A stretch of 64,000 nucleotides of DNA from Lachnospiraceae bacterium P6B14 (GTDB lineage: Bacteria; Bacillota; Clostridia; Lachnospirales; Lachnospiraceae). Where the stretch lies: contig JHWZ01000004.1 in the NCBI GenBank assembly GCA_000687695.1, positions 1 to 64,000 of the forward strand, given 5' to 3'. Position numbers and translations under genes: made by a program. Below the pieces are notes generated by a model. The model was not told where the DNA came from and ran no database searches. It saw nothing but the letters and a program-made list of their open reading frames with translations. Below, in pieces: positions 26,898 to 35,100 of this stretch (its first letter is position 1; each line of letters starts with the position of its first letter).

Positions 26898-28346
26898 TCA
26901 ATCTAATGTTTTTAGAACTCCCTCAAGTAAATTCCATATCTTCGGAATCGAATCGATCATCAGCGTCTCGTAAGGCGAATGTGCTCCGATAACATCAGGA
27001 CCGATGCTCACGATGTCGAGATCCTTTTTCAGATCAGCGAACACACCGCACTCGAGACCTGCATGTATGGCAAGTGCTTTCATTTTTTGATCGTTTTGAT
27101 CATGATACACCTTACATATCTTTCTGACAAGCTTGCTGTCAGGGTTTATCGGCCAAGCCTTCGAGCCTCTCTCCTTCTCCAGTGACAGCTTGCACTGTTT
27201 CGCGAGTTTTTTCTGTTTATCGACTATCTCGGTAAGCTTTTCCGGTGCCGAGCTCCTGGACTGATGGCGTATCTCGATCCCCTTCTCATCGATACTCATG
27301 ATTCCGAGATTAGATGAACTCTCAACCAGTCCATCCATCTCCTCGGACATCGTATGTACGCCATTGACGCACTTGCGTATATATTTGATCACATTCTTCG
27401 TGATATCCTTGCTGAGAACCTTTTTAGACACAGTCTGGCGGCTCGTGTAAAGCTCGATTTTTGAGCCTTTTTCTTTATAACTCTCTGTGATAAACTTTTT
27501 CTGCTTTTCAATATAGCGTCTGACTCTGTCTACATCCTTCTTTTTTACCTGGATCAGAGCCTCAGCCTTCTGACAGATCGCGTTGTCCGCGCTGCCACCG
27601 CGCATATAAACAAGCTCATACTTCGCGCGGGTTCTGAGATTCTTGAGGATCTCCGCCATGGCGATGTTTGCGTTGCAATAGTTTTTCTCGATATCAGTTC
27701 CAGAGTGTCCCCCGTGAAGCCCCGCGAGCGTTATCTTCAGCGCATGCTTGTTCTGCGACTTTTTCATCTTCGGTTTAGCAGTTACCGAAAGTATCGCATC
27801 CGCCGCCGAACTGATGACGACCGTGTCACTCTCCTCACTGTCGATATTGATCAGATACTTTACGCCGTCCAGATCTTCTTTCTTGAGCGCGAGTGCCCCA
27901 TCCATGCCGACTTCCTCATTAGTAGTAAAAATACCACGTATAGGACCATGAGCCATCTTTCCGTCCATTATTCCCATGATGATCGCGATACCGATACCGT
28001 CATCCGCACCAAGCGTAGTTCCGTCAGCTTTCATGGTGCCGGTTTTAAAATCGATGACAGGCTTTATGGGATCATGAAGGAAATCAAACTTCTTTCCCTC
28101 TTTAGCGACACATACCATATCCATATGACCCTGGAGAGCAACTAGAGGCAGCTTCTCAAGCCCTACAGTTGCAGGCACATCTATGATAAGATCATTTGCC
28201 TTGTTCTGCTTTACAGTAAGCTTTCGCTCCTCGGCCCATCCTTTCAAGTAATCACTGACATCCTTCTCATGCCCCGACTTTCTCGGGATCTTTGCAAGAA
28301 GCTTGAAATACTCTATTATCTCGTCGATTATTTTATCGTCCTTCAC
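26898..28346 (-). CDS. pepD: Aminoacyl-histidine dipeptidase (M20 family, PepD)
   Basis: This zinc aminopeptidase cleaves Xaa-His and other dipeptides. Start is GTG 28346 with GAGG 8 bases upstream. The 482-aa length fits PepD. Metal ligands and catalytic residues appear in VALQGHMDMV, TLGADDGIGIAI, TTNEEVGMDGA, NIDSEESD and the C-terminal DVIGAHSPYETLMID. The lid domain sits at about 190-380. No signal peptide, so cytoplasmic peptide recycling. Confidence 0.95.
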   Translation of the reverse strand: MKDDKIIDEIIEYFKLLAKIPRKSGHEKDVSDYLKGWAEERKLTVKQNKANDLIIDVPATVGLEKLPLVALQGHMDMVCVAKEGKKFDFLHDPIKPVIDFKTGTMKADGTTLGADDGIGIAIIMGIMDGKMAHGPIRGIFTTNEEVGMDGALALKKEDLDGVKYLINIDSEESDTVVISSAADAILSVTAKPKMKKSQNKHALKITLAGLHGGHSGTDIEKNYCNANIAMAEILKNLRTRAKYELVYMRGGSADNAICQKAEALIQVKKKDVDRVRRYIEKQKKFITESYKEKGSKIELYTSRQTVSKKVLSKDITKNVIKYIRKCVNGVHTMSEEMDGLVESSSNLGIMSIDEKGIEIRHQSRSSAPEKLTEIVDKQKKLAKQCKLSLEKERGSKAWPINPDSKLVRKICKVYHDQNDQKMKALAIHAGLECGVFADLKKDLDIVSIGPDVIGAHSPYETLMIDSIPKIWNLLEGVLKTLD

Positions 28347-28428
28347 TTATATCGCCTCTTCCCTCAGCATGCTTTTTCATCTTCGCATTCATCAAATACT
28401 CGTCTCTGCAGTTTCCTGCATATAAAAA

Positions 28429-29400
28429 TCAATCCGACTCGTCGTTTTCGTTCGAATCTGCTTCCTTCACATGCTCCTCACTACCATCGATAGCTCCGAC
28501 ATCATAAGGCGTGGACTGATATACGTAGTAGTTAAGCCAGTTTGTATACAGGAGCTGACCTGCAGAACGCCATCTGACGATGGGCTTCTGATGAGGATCA
28601 TCGTCAGGGAAATAGTTAACAGGCACCTTCGGATCGATACCTTTCAGCGTATCTCTCTCGAACTCACCGGCAAGTGTCATCCTGTCATACTCCGGATGCC
28701 CGGTAAAGAAAAACTGCGAGCTGTCCTTATTTTTCAGGATGGCGATACCGGCCTCATCAGAGACCGCCATCAGTTCAAGCCTGTCCTCCAGCTCAACTGC
28801 TCCCTCAGGCACCTCAAAACTCCTGCTGTGCGGCATCTCAAAAATATCATCGAAGCCACGGAACAGCGGGCTCTTTTTCTTTATTACGCGGTGCTTGTAC
28901 ACACCGGAGAGTTTTTCATCCAGTATCACCCTCGGAATCCCATAGTGATAATACAGTCCCGCACACGCGCCCCAGCAGCTGTGAAGCGTGCAGTGAACGT
29001 GCGTCTTTGACCACTCCATGATCTCGCAGAGTTCTTTCCAGTATACAACATCCTCAAAGCGCGTAAACTCGAGTGGCGCCCCCGTGATGATCAGTCCGTC
29101 GAAACGACGATCCTTCACATCATCAAACACCGTATAGAACGTGTTCAGGTGACTCTCCTCCACGTGTCTAGGCTGATAACTCTTTGTCTGCATAAACTCA
29201 ACCTCGACCTGCAGAGGCGAGTTTGACAGCTTCCTGAGAAACTGTGTCTCCGTTTCGATCTTGGTCGGCATCAGGTTCAGTATAAGCACGTGAAGCGGAC
29301 GAATATCCTGATGCATCGCCCTGTGCTCCGTCATCACAAATATATTTTCATTCTCTAGTATCTGCTGCGCAGGCAGCGAATCCTGAATCTTTATAGGCAT
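28429..29400 (-). CDS. metA: Homoserine O-acetyltransferase (MetA type)
   Basis: MetA acylates homoserine in methionine synthesis. The 323-aa protein has the catalytic Cys142 in SCWGACAGLYYHYGIP, the HPEYDR motif with the catalytic His/Glu region, and MPTKIETETQ. At position 111 it has Glu (TGAPLEFTRFED) where E. coli has Gly; in Bacillus MetA, Glu111 was shown to make the enzyme use acetyl-CoA rather than succinyl-CoA, so acetyl transfer is predicted. The acidic tail (EADSNENDESD) is not conserved. GGAGGTGA precedes the ATG at 8 bases. Confidence 0.95.
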   Translation of the reverse strand: MPIKIQDSLPAQQILENENIFVMTEHRAMHQDIRPLHVLILNLMPTKIETETQFLRKLSNSPLQVEVEFMQTKSYQPRHVEESHLNTFYTVFDDVKDRRFDGLIITGAPLEFTRFEDVVYWKELCEIMEWSKTHVHCTLHSCWGACAGLYYHYGIPRVILDEKLSGVYKHRVIKKKSPLFRGFDDIFEMPHSRSFEVPEGAVELEDRLELMAVSDEAGIAILKNKDSSQFFFTGHPEYDRMTLAGEFERDTLKGIDPKVPVNYFPDDDPHQKPIVRWRSAGQLLYTNWLNYYVYQSTPYDVGAIDGSEEHVKEADSNENDESD

Positions 29401-29427
29401 ATATTATGTCACCTCCACTGCGATGAT

Positions 29428-29670
29428 TCACGAGCTCCACACCTCAGCTTCATCCACGACCGTCACTCCTCCGGTCTCATTTGCCAAGGTATGCGCATCC
29501 TCTGTCTCTTCGACAGACTCATGATAACCCGTAAGCGCTGCAAAAGGCGCAAACTGCGCCGCTCTTTCCTCCATCGACATTCGCTTCCTCTTCGTCTCCG
29601 GTCGCTCCCTGTCGATAATATCGCCGTATTTTTCACGGGTTTCCTTAGCTATCTTTTCCAGAATATCCAT
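29428..29670 (-). CDS. Small conserved protein with RAAQFAPFAALTGY motif
   Basis: The 80-aa product carries MSMEERAAQFAPFAALTGYHESVEET, the hallmark of a small Clostridia family often found near Y-family DNA polymerase genes (YolD-like in annotation); no polymerase is adjacent here. The N-terminal 30 residues match the usual family layout, so I keep ATG 29670 although an internal ATG at 29580 has a better ribosome site. A consensus promoter ends only 9 bases before the ATG, which suggests a leaderless message. Confidence 0.75.
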   Translation of the reverse strand: MDILEKIAKETREKYGDIIDRERPETKRKRMSMEERAAQFAPFAALTGYHESVEETEDAHTLANETGGVTVVDEAEVWSS

Positions 29671-29678
29671 AATAATGT

Positions 29679-29707
29679 ATTTTACGCTCTCTATTGGTGC
29701 TTGTCAA
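29679..29707 (-). promoter_or_regulatory. Predicted promoter of the 80-aa gene
   Basis: Minus strand TTGACA (29707-29702), 17 bp, TAAAAT (29684-29679). Transcription should begin within a few bases of the ATG at 29670. Confidence 0.75.
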
Positions 29708-29729
29708 GGAAATATAGAAACATAGTATA

Positions 29730-30770
29730 CTACTCATAGAAGCTTACTATACTATAAAACCTTGGTAACGCAATGCTAACATATCCATGTTTCGGAGATA
29801 GGATCATACCCTTTTTGATTAGATTATCCCTATAACGAGAAAATGACGAAGAATCAATTTCTGCATATGCAAGAACATCAGCAACTTTAATCTCCGAATC
29901 TCCTATTGCTTTCATTATTCTTTTTTCTACACCCGATAGTGAGTTCCAAATTTTTCTATATACGTAATCATCCAACATACCATCAAGCATGGTAAGTATA
30001 TTCTCCATGCTTTCTGTTTCTCTATGTTCATAATACAGCATCCCTAATGCTTGAAATGCAAATGCATAGCCCTTTGTAATATTAGCAAGTGACTTTGAAG
30101 TTTCACTATCTATACTGAATACTGATTCATACAGCTTTGCAATCTGAAATATACTAAGAGGTTCCAAGCATATTTTGGGAGTTCTTAATAAAAATGTCAA
30201 TGCAGAGTCATTCTGAATTGCATTAATCTGCTCATAAAGACCTGTCATCAGCAAGAACAACGGATAGTCTTTTCGAATAAGCATCTGAAACTCACTTGCA
30301 AATTCACGCATATTTTCATCATGCTGAACCTCATCTATTGTGATAAGTACCCTCTTTTTTTTCTTCTGTATGGATGTAAGCATATCCTCAATCTGATTGA
30401 TATAATTTGAAGACGCCGGCGTTCCACTTACCCCAACTCCGAATCCGGCTATAGAAATACTAAACCCGGCAGGCAAAATCCCCTTTTTCTTTTTACAGGC
30501 ATCTGCAAGCCTGATTGCAAACTCTTCAATCAGATCCTTTGTGGAGTTTAAATCAACTACAATCCAGTTCGTATCATCCTTGATTTCCTTTGTTATCCGG
30601 GTCATCATTACTGTTTTACCTGTTCCTCGGACACCTTCTATCATGTATGTCTGGCTTACAGGATGATCCGCCATAAATGTACTAATTATCGTTTCGGTAT
30701 TCTCATATCGTGCGATGTATTCGCTCGGCTCGATACCAAATGTCAATGTAAAAGGATTGTCTTTTTTCAT
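29730..30770 (-). CDS. AAA+ ATPase with C-terminal winged helix (Orc1/Cdc6-like fold)
   Basis: The 346-aa protein has Walker A GVRGTGKT (about 45-52), Walker B VLITIDEVQ (about 142-150), a sensor-1 region LFLLMTG and a C-terminal winged-helix segment (about 285-340: RIMKAIGDSEIKVADVLAYAEIDSSSFSRY). Such stand-alone ATPases are frequent in Lachnospiraceae accessory regions and resemble the AAA_16/ORC-CDC6-like group; their role is unknown. AAGGAG precedes the ATG. The gene has its own promoter and lies among accessory genes. Confidence 0.8.
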   Translation of the reverse strand: MKKDNPFTLTFGIEPSEYIARYENTETIISTFMADHPVSQTYMIEGVRGTGKTVMMTRITKEIKDDTNWIVVDLNSTKDLIEEFAIRLADACKKKKGILPAGFSISIAGFGVGVSGTPASSNYINQIEDMLTSIQKKKKRVLITIDEVQHDENMREFASEFQMLIRKDYPLFLLMTGLYEQINAIQNDSALTFLLRTPKICLEPLSIFQIAKLYESVFSIDSETSKSLANITKGYAFAFQALGMLYYEHRETESMENILTMLDGMLDDYVYRKIWNSLSGVEKRIMKAIGDSEIKVADVLAYAEIDSSSFSRYRDNLIKKGMILSPKHGYVSIALPRFYSIVSFYE

Positions 30771-30783
30771 AAATCCGATCTCC

Positions 30784-30859
30784 TTTCATACTTTTTCATA
30801 ATTCGCAAATTCTTTCATAATTCATCATATTTCATCATATTTCTTCATATTTCATCATA
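30784..30859 (-). repeat. 10-bp tandem repeats in the leader of the AAA+ ATPase gene
   Basis: On the minus strand the unit TATGATGAAA (variants TATGAAGAAA, TATGATGAAT) recurs four times in phase, followed by looser copies TATGAAAAAG and TATGAAAGGA up to the ribosome site. The 10-bp period places all copies on one helix face. Confidence 0.8.
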
Positions 30860-30887
30860 ATTATATCACATCCACAAAAAAAAGCAA
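30860..30887 (-). promoter_or_regulatory. Predicted promoter of the AAA+ ATPase gene
   Basis: Minus strand TTGCTT (30887-30882), 16 bp, TATAAT (30865-30860). The tandem repeats begin immediately after the -10, covering the start site and leader. Confidence 0.7.
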
Positions 30888-30948
30888 GCACAATATTAAA
30901 TGCCTGCTGAAACATTCATATCAAATCCTCCGCATGAAGAAATAGCCC

Positions 30949-31230
30949 TTATCCAACCGTAGCAAACGCAGGAGCAGCCGCCTGGACATCCTCACTGAAC
31001 TCCTCTTCATCATCCACGATCTCAAGAGGTTCGCCAAATCCAAGATAATCACATACTAACTCTAACACATCACTGGAATCAGCCTCAGGATTCTCATATA
31101 TGAAACCAATGATTTCATCCTTAAACTCAGAATCTTCTTCCATCCAATGCGAAGTAAACCTGACAAAATCCTCATAACTGCCAGGGACTCCACTAAGCAT
31201 CTCACGTATATCTAAATTATCTCTCTCCAT
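30949..31230 (-). CDS. Small acidic protein, paralogue of the gene at 48708
   Basis: The 93-aa product aligns along its length with the 87-aa protein at 48708-48971: SYEDFV/SYNDFV, a central ENPEAD/ENPTAN, a conserved LGFGEPLEIV/LGLGNPLEIV, and a C-terminal APAFATVG/KPVFGAVG. It is acidic, helical and has no membrane segment or cysteine pairs. It directly follows a 73-aa frame in what looks like a two-gene unit. Family and function are unknown to me. Confidence 0.72.
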   Translation of the reverse strand: MERDNLDIREMLSGVPGSYEDFVRFTSHWMEEDSEFKDEIIGFIYENPEADSSDVLELVCDYLGFGEPLEIVDDEEEFSEDVQAAAPAFATVG

Positions 31231-31231
31231 A

Positions 31232-31447
31232 CTATATTGGCACCTTTCCTATAAACTCATATTGCGCAAATCCAAAGTTATCAAAAATGTATGCATACGA
31301 CGAACTATCAACCTCATAAGAGCTTGTATAAATAACACATCGTTTCTTTCCCTGGTATCGACTATGCCAAACATTATTGATATCATGACAAACTTTCGCG
31401 ATTTCTTTTGATGACATTTTCAAATCATCATGACCACTTTTTTTCAT
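31232..31447 (-). CDS. Small hypothetical protein
   Basis: Start 31447 is chosen because AGGAGG is 9 bases upstream; ATG 31453 is too close to it. The 71-aa product (KKSGHDDLKMSSKEIAKVCH at the start, then KRCVIYTSSYEVDSSSYAYI) has no recognisable domain. It is one base from the following acidic protein gene and has a promoter at 31494-31523. A paired function is possible but unsupported. Confidence 0.6.
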   Translation of the reverse strand: MKKSGHDDLKMSSKEIAKVCHDINNVWHSRYQGKKRCVIYTSSYEVDSSSYAYIFDNFGFAQYEFIGKVPI

Positions 31448-31493
31448 AGACATATTCCTCCTTTGTTTATTAGGAAGAACTGTCTACAACTAT

Positions 31494-31523
31494 ATTTTAC
31501 CCCCTCATATCGAACCTTGTCAA
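31494..31523 (-). promoter_or_regulatory. Predicted promoter of the two small genes
   Basis: Minus strand TTGACA (31523-31518), 18 bp, TAAAAT (31499-31494). Confidence 0.65.
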
Positions 31524-31526
31524 GAA

Positions 31527-31612
31527 TTTTTCAGACACTGAATTCTACCATTTAGACAAAATCTGACCATGTTTTCTACGAAAAACATCAAAATCTTCCA
31601 TCGACACATTTT
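31527..31612. repeat. Dispersed 86-bp repeat, copy 1
   Basis: About four in five bases match 49000-49087. On the minus strand this copy reads MEDFDVFRRKHGQILSKW then stops; the other copy has a stop after MEDFDIFR. Both copies sit upstream of a paralogous small acidic protein gene, so the repeat is probably a decayed gene fragment moved or duplicated with it. Confidence 0.7.
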
Positions 31613-31640
31613 TTTACACATGTAAAAGCTGCTACGTTTT

Positions 31641-31666
31641 AAAAAACGGGAGGCCGAAGCCTCCCG
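31641..31666 (-). terminator. Rho-independent terminator after the MqsA-like gene
   Basis: CGGGAGGC-CGAA-GCCTCCCG with an A-run on its left, which is a T-run on the minus strand. The same stem and loop recur at 32096-32115. Confidence 0.88.
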
Positions 31667-31688
31667 CAGTTCTAACGTCTGACTAGAA

Positions 31689-31919
31689 TCACGCCGCCTC
31701 CCCATAATCCATAATAAACACCTTCTCAGCAAGATTATGAAAGGTATCAAGTATCTCATCTATTCTTTCTAACACAGATGCAGAATAGACAACTTCTCCA
31801 CACTGAGAGCATCCCATACATGGTACATTCTCAATAATAACATAACACCCATTAAGCTTGGCAAAATATGTATTTGTACTCTTCTCCATACTATCTGATT
31901 TACATAACAAACATCTCAT
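31689..31919 (-). CDS. MqsA/YgiT-type zinc-finger protein (orphan antitoxin-like)
   Basis: The ATG at 31919 follows AAGGGGG. The 76-aa protein has two CxxC pairs (RCLLCKSD and CMGCSQCGEVVYS), as in the N-terminal zinc domain of MqsA-family antitoxins, then a helix, but no HTH domain. Such short YgiT proteins usually follow a DUF4258 toxin gene. Here only a short toxin-like 3' remnant precedes it (31919-32005), overlapping in TGATG, so the antitoxin looks orphaned. Confidence 0.78.
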   Translation of the reverse strand: MRCLLCKSDSMEKSTNTYFAKLNGCYVIIENVPCMGCSQCGEVVYSASVLERIDEILDTFHNLAEKVFIMDYGEAA

Positions 31920-32005
31920 CACGCATCCCCCTTTCTTTCCTTATAATCAGAACTCCACTTTTCAGAATCAGGATAATACGTTCTAAGATCTTCTATCCGA
32001 ATCAC
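31919..32005 (-). pseudogene. Remnant of a toxin gene (DUF4258-like C-terminus)
   Basis: A 28-codon frame starts at GTG 32005 after AGGAGA and reads YYPDSEKWSSDYKERKGDA at its end. This resembles the C-terminal tail of DUF4258 toxins normally encoded before YgiT antitoxins. The catalytic part is missing. The resemblance is from memory and should be searched. It is too short to be a full toxin, but translation may still couple to the antitoxin gene. Confidence 0.5.
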
Positions 32006-32057
32006 AACACTCTCCTAAACTATTCTTAAAAAATGGTCAGATTCTTGCTTCAATTAT

Positions 32058-32086
32058 ATTTTACGCTTTGACATTTGCCTTGTCAA
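32058..32086 (-). promoter_or_regulatory. Predicted promoter of the toxin remnant/antitoxin unit
   Basis: Minus strand TTGACA (32086-32081), 17 bp, TAAAAT (32063-32058). Confidence 0.75.
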
Positions 32087-32095
32087 GTTTTAAAA

Positions 32096-32115
32096 CGGGA
32101 GGCCGAAGCCTCCCG
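32096..32115 (-). terminator. Terminator of the T4P assembly operon
   Basis: The same CGGGAGGC-CGAA-GCCTCCCG stem as at 31641-31666, 21 bases after the DUF5057-like gene, with only a short T-run on the minus strand. Confidence 0.8.
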
Positions 32116-32136
32116 CATTAAATCATTCTGTCCAAA

Positions 32137-35100
32137 TTATTCGAGGTCGAAGAGCTCACGCTCAGTGATCTCGACCTCAACAATCTGATCAACAATCTGA
32201 TCTTTGTCCTGATTATCGCCTACAAAAAGCTCCCCCTTTTTCTTACTACAGTTTGTGATCTCAAAAACAATCCTGTCATATCCGTTATAGAAATCATCCA
32301 ATGTAAACGGAACATAGAAATCCAAATCACCCGGTTCAACTTTGTATCCATAGAATGTATGCTCACTCTTGACACCATCTTCAACTGATTCAAGCTTAGT
32401 CTCTCCCAAATCTATTGGTTGAACAACATCACCATCGTTTTTACGTGGAGCCATATAAAGCCGAAGCGACTCAGCAATATAGTCATTAAGCGTTTTCTCT
32501 TGTTCTTTTTTCTGTATCTCTACTGGTTTAATCTCTTTTGTATTTGAGTTCGTCAAATAGCAACGCTTAATGAACCCATCTTCGTTGTTATCGTTACTTG
32601 CAACGAAATGTATATCTAACGCTTTCTTTAGCTCTTTCGTCGAATACTTAGACGCAGCGGCAGCGGCACCAGTTGTTGTTGATGCATCAAGATAAATTGA
32701 ACTCTTTCGTTTGTAATCCATCCATATTAGGCTATCAGAAAGCTTGGTATACACATCCTCTCTGGAAAGAGGCCTAACGGTCATCTTTCCTGCAAGATAT
32801 GAATCCATGATAGCAAATGCAACATCAAAGAACACATCGATCTTGTTCTTCATAACATTCTCATCATCCGAGTTTGTCAAAAGGTTTGATCCCTGATTCT
32901 TATTAATTGCCATGCCGGGCTGATGAAGGACATATACATTCTGCTTGTCATGTCCGTTCGAACCGCAACGCTCAAAATACTTACTATCATTTACATCTTT
33001 AAATGTATCACTCTCTGAATCAGTCAATGATCCATCCGGTTTTCTAAAATAACTCTTCAAATATCCGAGCGCCACAAGCTCACCCGCATCAAAGCCATTC
33101 GAACCAGAATATCCAGATGGCTTTCCTGATTCAGTCCACGGATAGAATGTATATCTATTCCACAAATACAATGAATGCTCCTTAAACTGATCTCCACAAT
33201 CTCCTTTTGTACAAAGCTTTCTGTCTTTATTCTTATATACAGGCTGTGCATTTGATTCACCGGTCTTTACATTATACTTATCTACAAAACCTGTATATTC
33301 CGCAGTGTTTGTATCTACCTTATGATTAGGATTTATTTTTATCTTTTTGAGCTTGACGCTATTATGAGAATTGTCTTCCCAGTATATGTCATCCATAAAT
33401 GTTCTTTCAATGGTATACTTCTTTCCTTCTACAGTAACCTCTTTATTTGGAACCGCTCGAAGATCAAACTGTATAAGTATCTGTAGCATCTTTGCAATAT
33501 TATTCTCAACACCTGGTGACGCTTTTCCTTTGGTATCGTTATAGCCGTCGATTCCACCGGTTCCACATATATACATGTGAGTATCTTTATCTCTGTTGCC
33601 ATTGTTGGTTTCCTGCTCACCGGTCATATAGTTGACAACTTCATTAAACATAATAGGCAAAGTCATACCGTACTTCTTGTCTGCAGAACGTTCGATTAGT
33701 TCACATACCATATCCCATTCCAGATCATTCTCATAGAATGAGAGAATATCATCATACTTAACCTTAGTACCCTTGTTCACATATTCATTATAGAATGTAA
33801 GCTGCGTATTATCCTTTTTCCCGTTATCATACTTTTCAGGTTCTTTCCATGTATGAGAATTCATGCAATGGAAATAGAACATATCTGCACGCTCAATCAG
33901 GTCAAGCTGGCTTCCCTTTTTCTTCTCCTTGTAAATAGTGTTTAACTCGCTAGGAGTCACACAGATTACTTTAAAGTGAAAATTATCAAACTCATCCTGT
34001 CCACCGGCATACTCAAACAGAGTTCTCTGAAGGATAGGATTAGTCTTAAATCCATAATATGTTAGAGTATATGTCTTCATCTTCTGTTTGAAGACAACTC
34101 CCTTTGTAACCTTGCCATCCTTTTCTTCTCCTGCCGGTTCCGGTACAATATCATCAGAGTGTATATCATTCGGATTTGTCGCTGTCCATCTCCAACCTTT
34201 ATCATATGCGTATGTATCATTAACATATTTTGAATCATTTACAGGTCTTGCATCCTGCTCAAACTTTGCCTTTGCAGCATCATAGTTACTGCCACTATTT
34301 GCGTTAAACTCCGCAGTCAATGCGTCAAAATCAACAGGATCCCCACTTAATCCGGCATAAATATTACTGTTGTTTTCATTAAATTTCTGCCAAACCTTAA
34401 ACCTGTTTACTCTTCTCCCGCTCTCATCTTTATCCTCTATATTGATATTTCCCGTCTCGATTGTTCCGTAGAACGACTCGGCATCAGACTTTGTACGAAC
34501 CAGGAAATCATCATTATTAAGATTTATAACAATACCTGTAACAGATTTCCTTCTGTCAGCATTACTGCTGTTACATCTGTCAATAAGATCCGAAACACCA
34601 ATGTAATTCTGAGCATAATACCCCCAATTTTCATCAAAAGCAGCTTTTCCTCCACGCCATTCGATAAGGTCATCATTGGAATTTGCTCCTCCAACTCCGT
34701 CATTATTGTTGTATGTATAATTCTGACCAGCACTCTTTGTCAGAGTATTCCACTCAGCATCCGATATATCACGTCGATCTCTGGCAGCCTTTATCTTATT
34801 CTCGCCGATTGCTTTAGAAACCTCATCATTGTTTGTTTTATACTGATGATGATACTTGTGATTAAAGTCATCATAAGCTGACATCCAGAATCCATTTACA
34901 CCCTGTACGGATTTGGAGATAAAACCACGAGTATAAGTATAATTGTTATTCTTATTCTCTTTTTCCATGGCTCTCAGTTCAGTAAGAGTCGGAACATATA
35001 TCCATCTCTTTACATCATTACTATCGGTCGCATTCGGCTCACGGAATACATACTTACCTTTGTTGCAGTTAATATCCGCAACTGTTTTTCCATTATACTT

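Noticed and set aside
30784-30859. CRISPR array
   Set aside because: The repeats are 10 bp with no spacers and no cas genes; they are tandem leader repeats.
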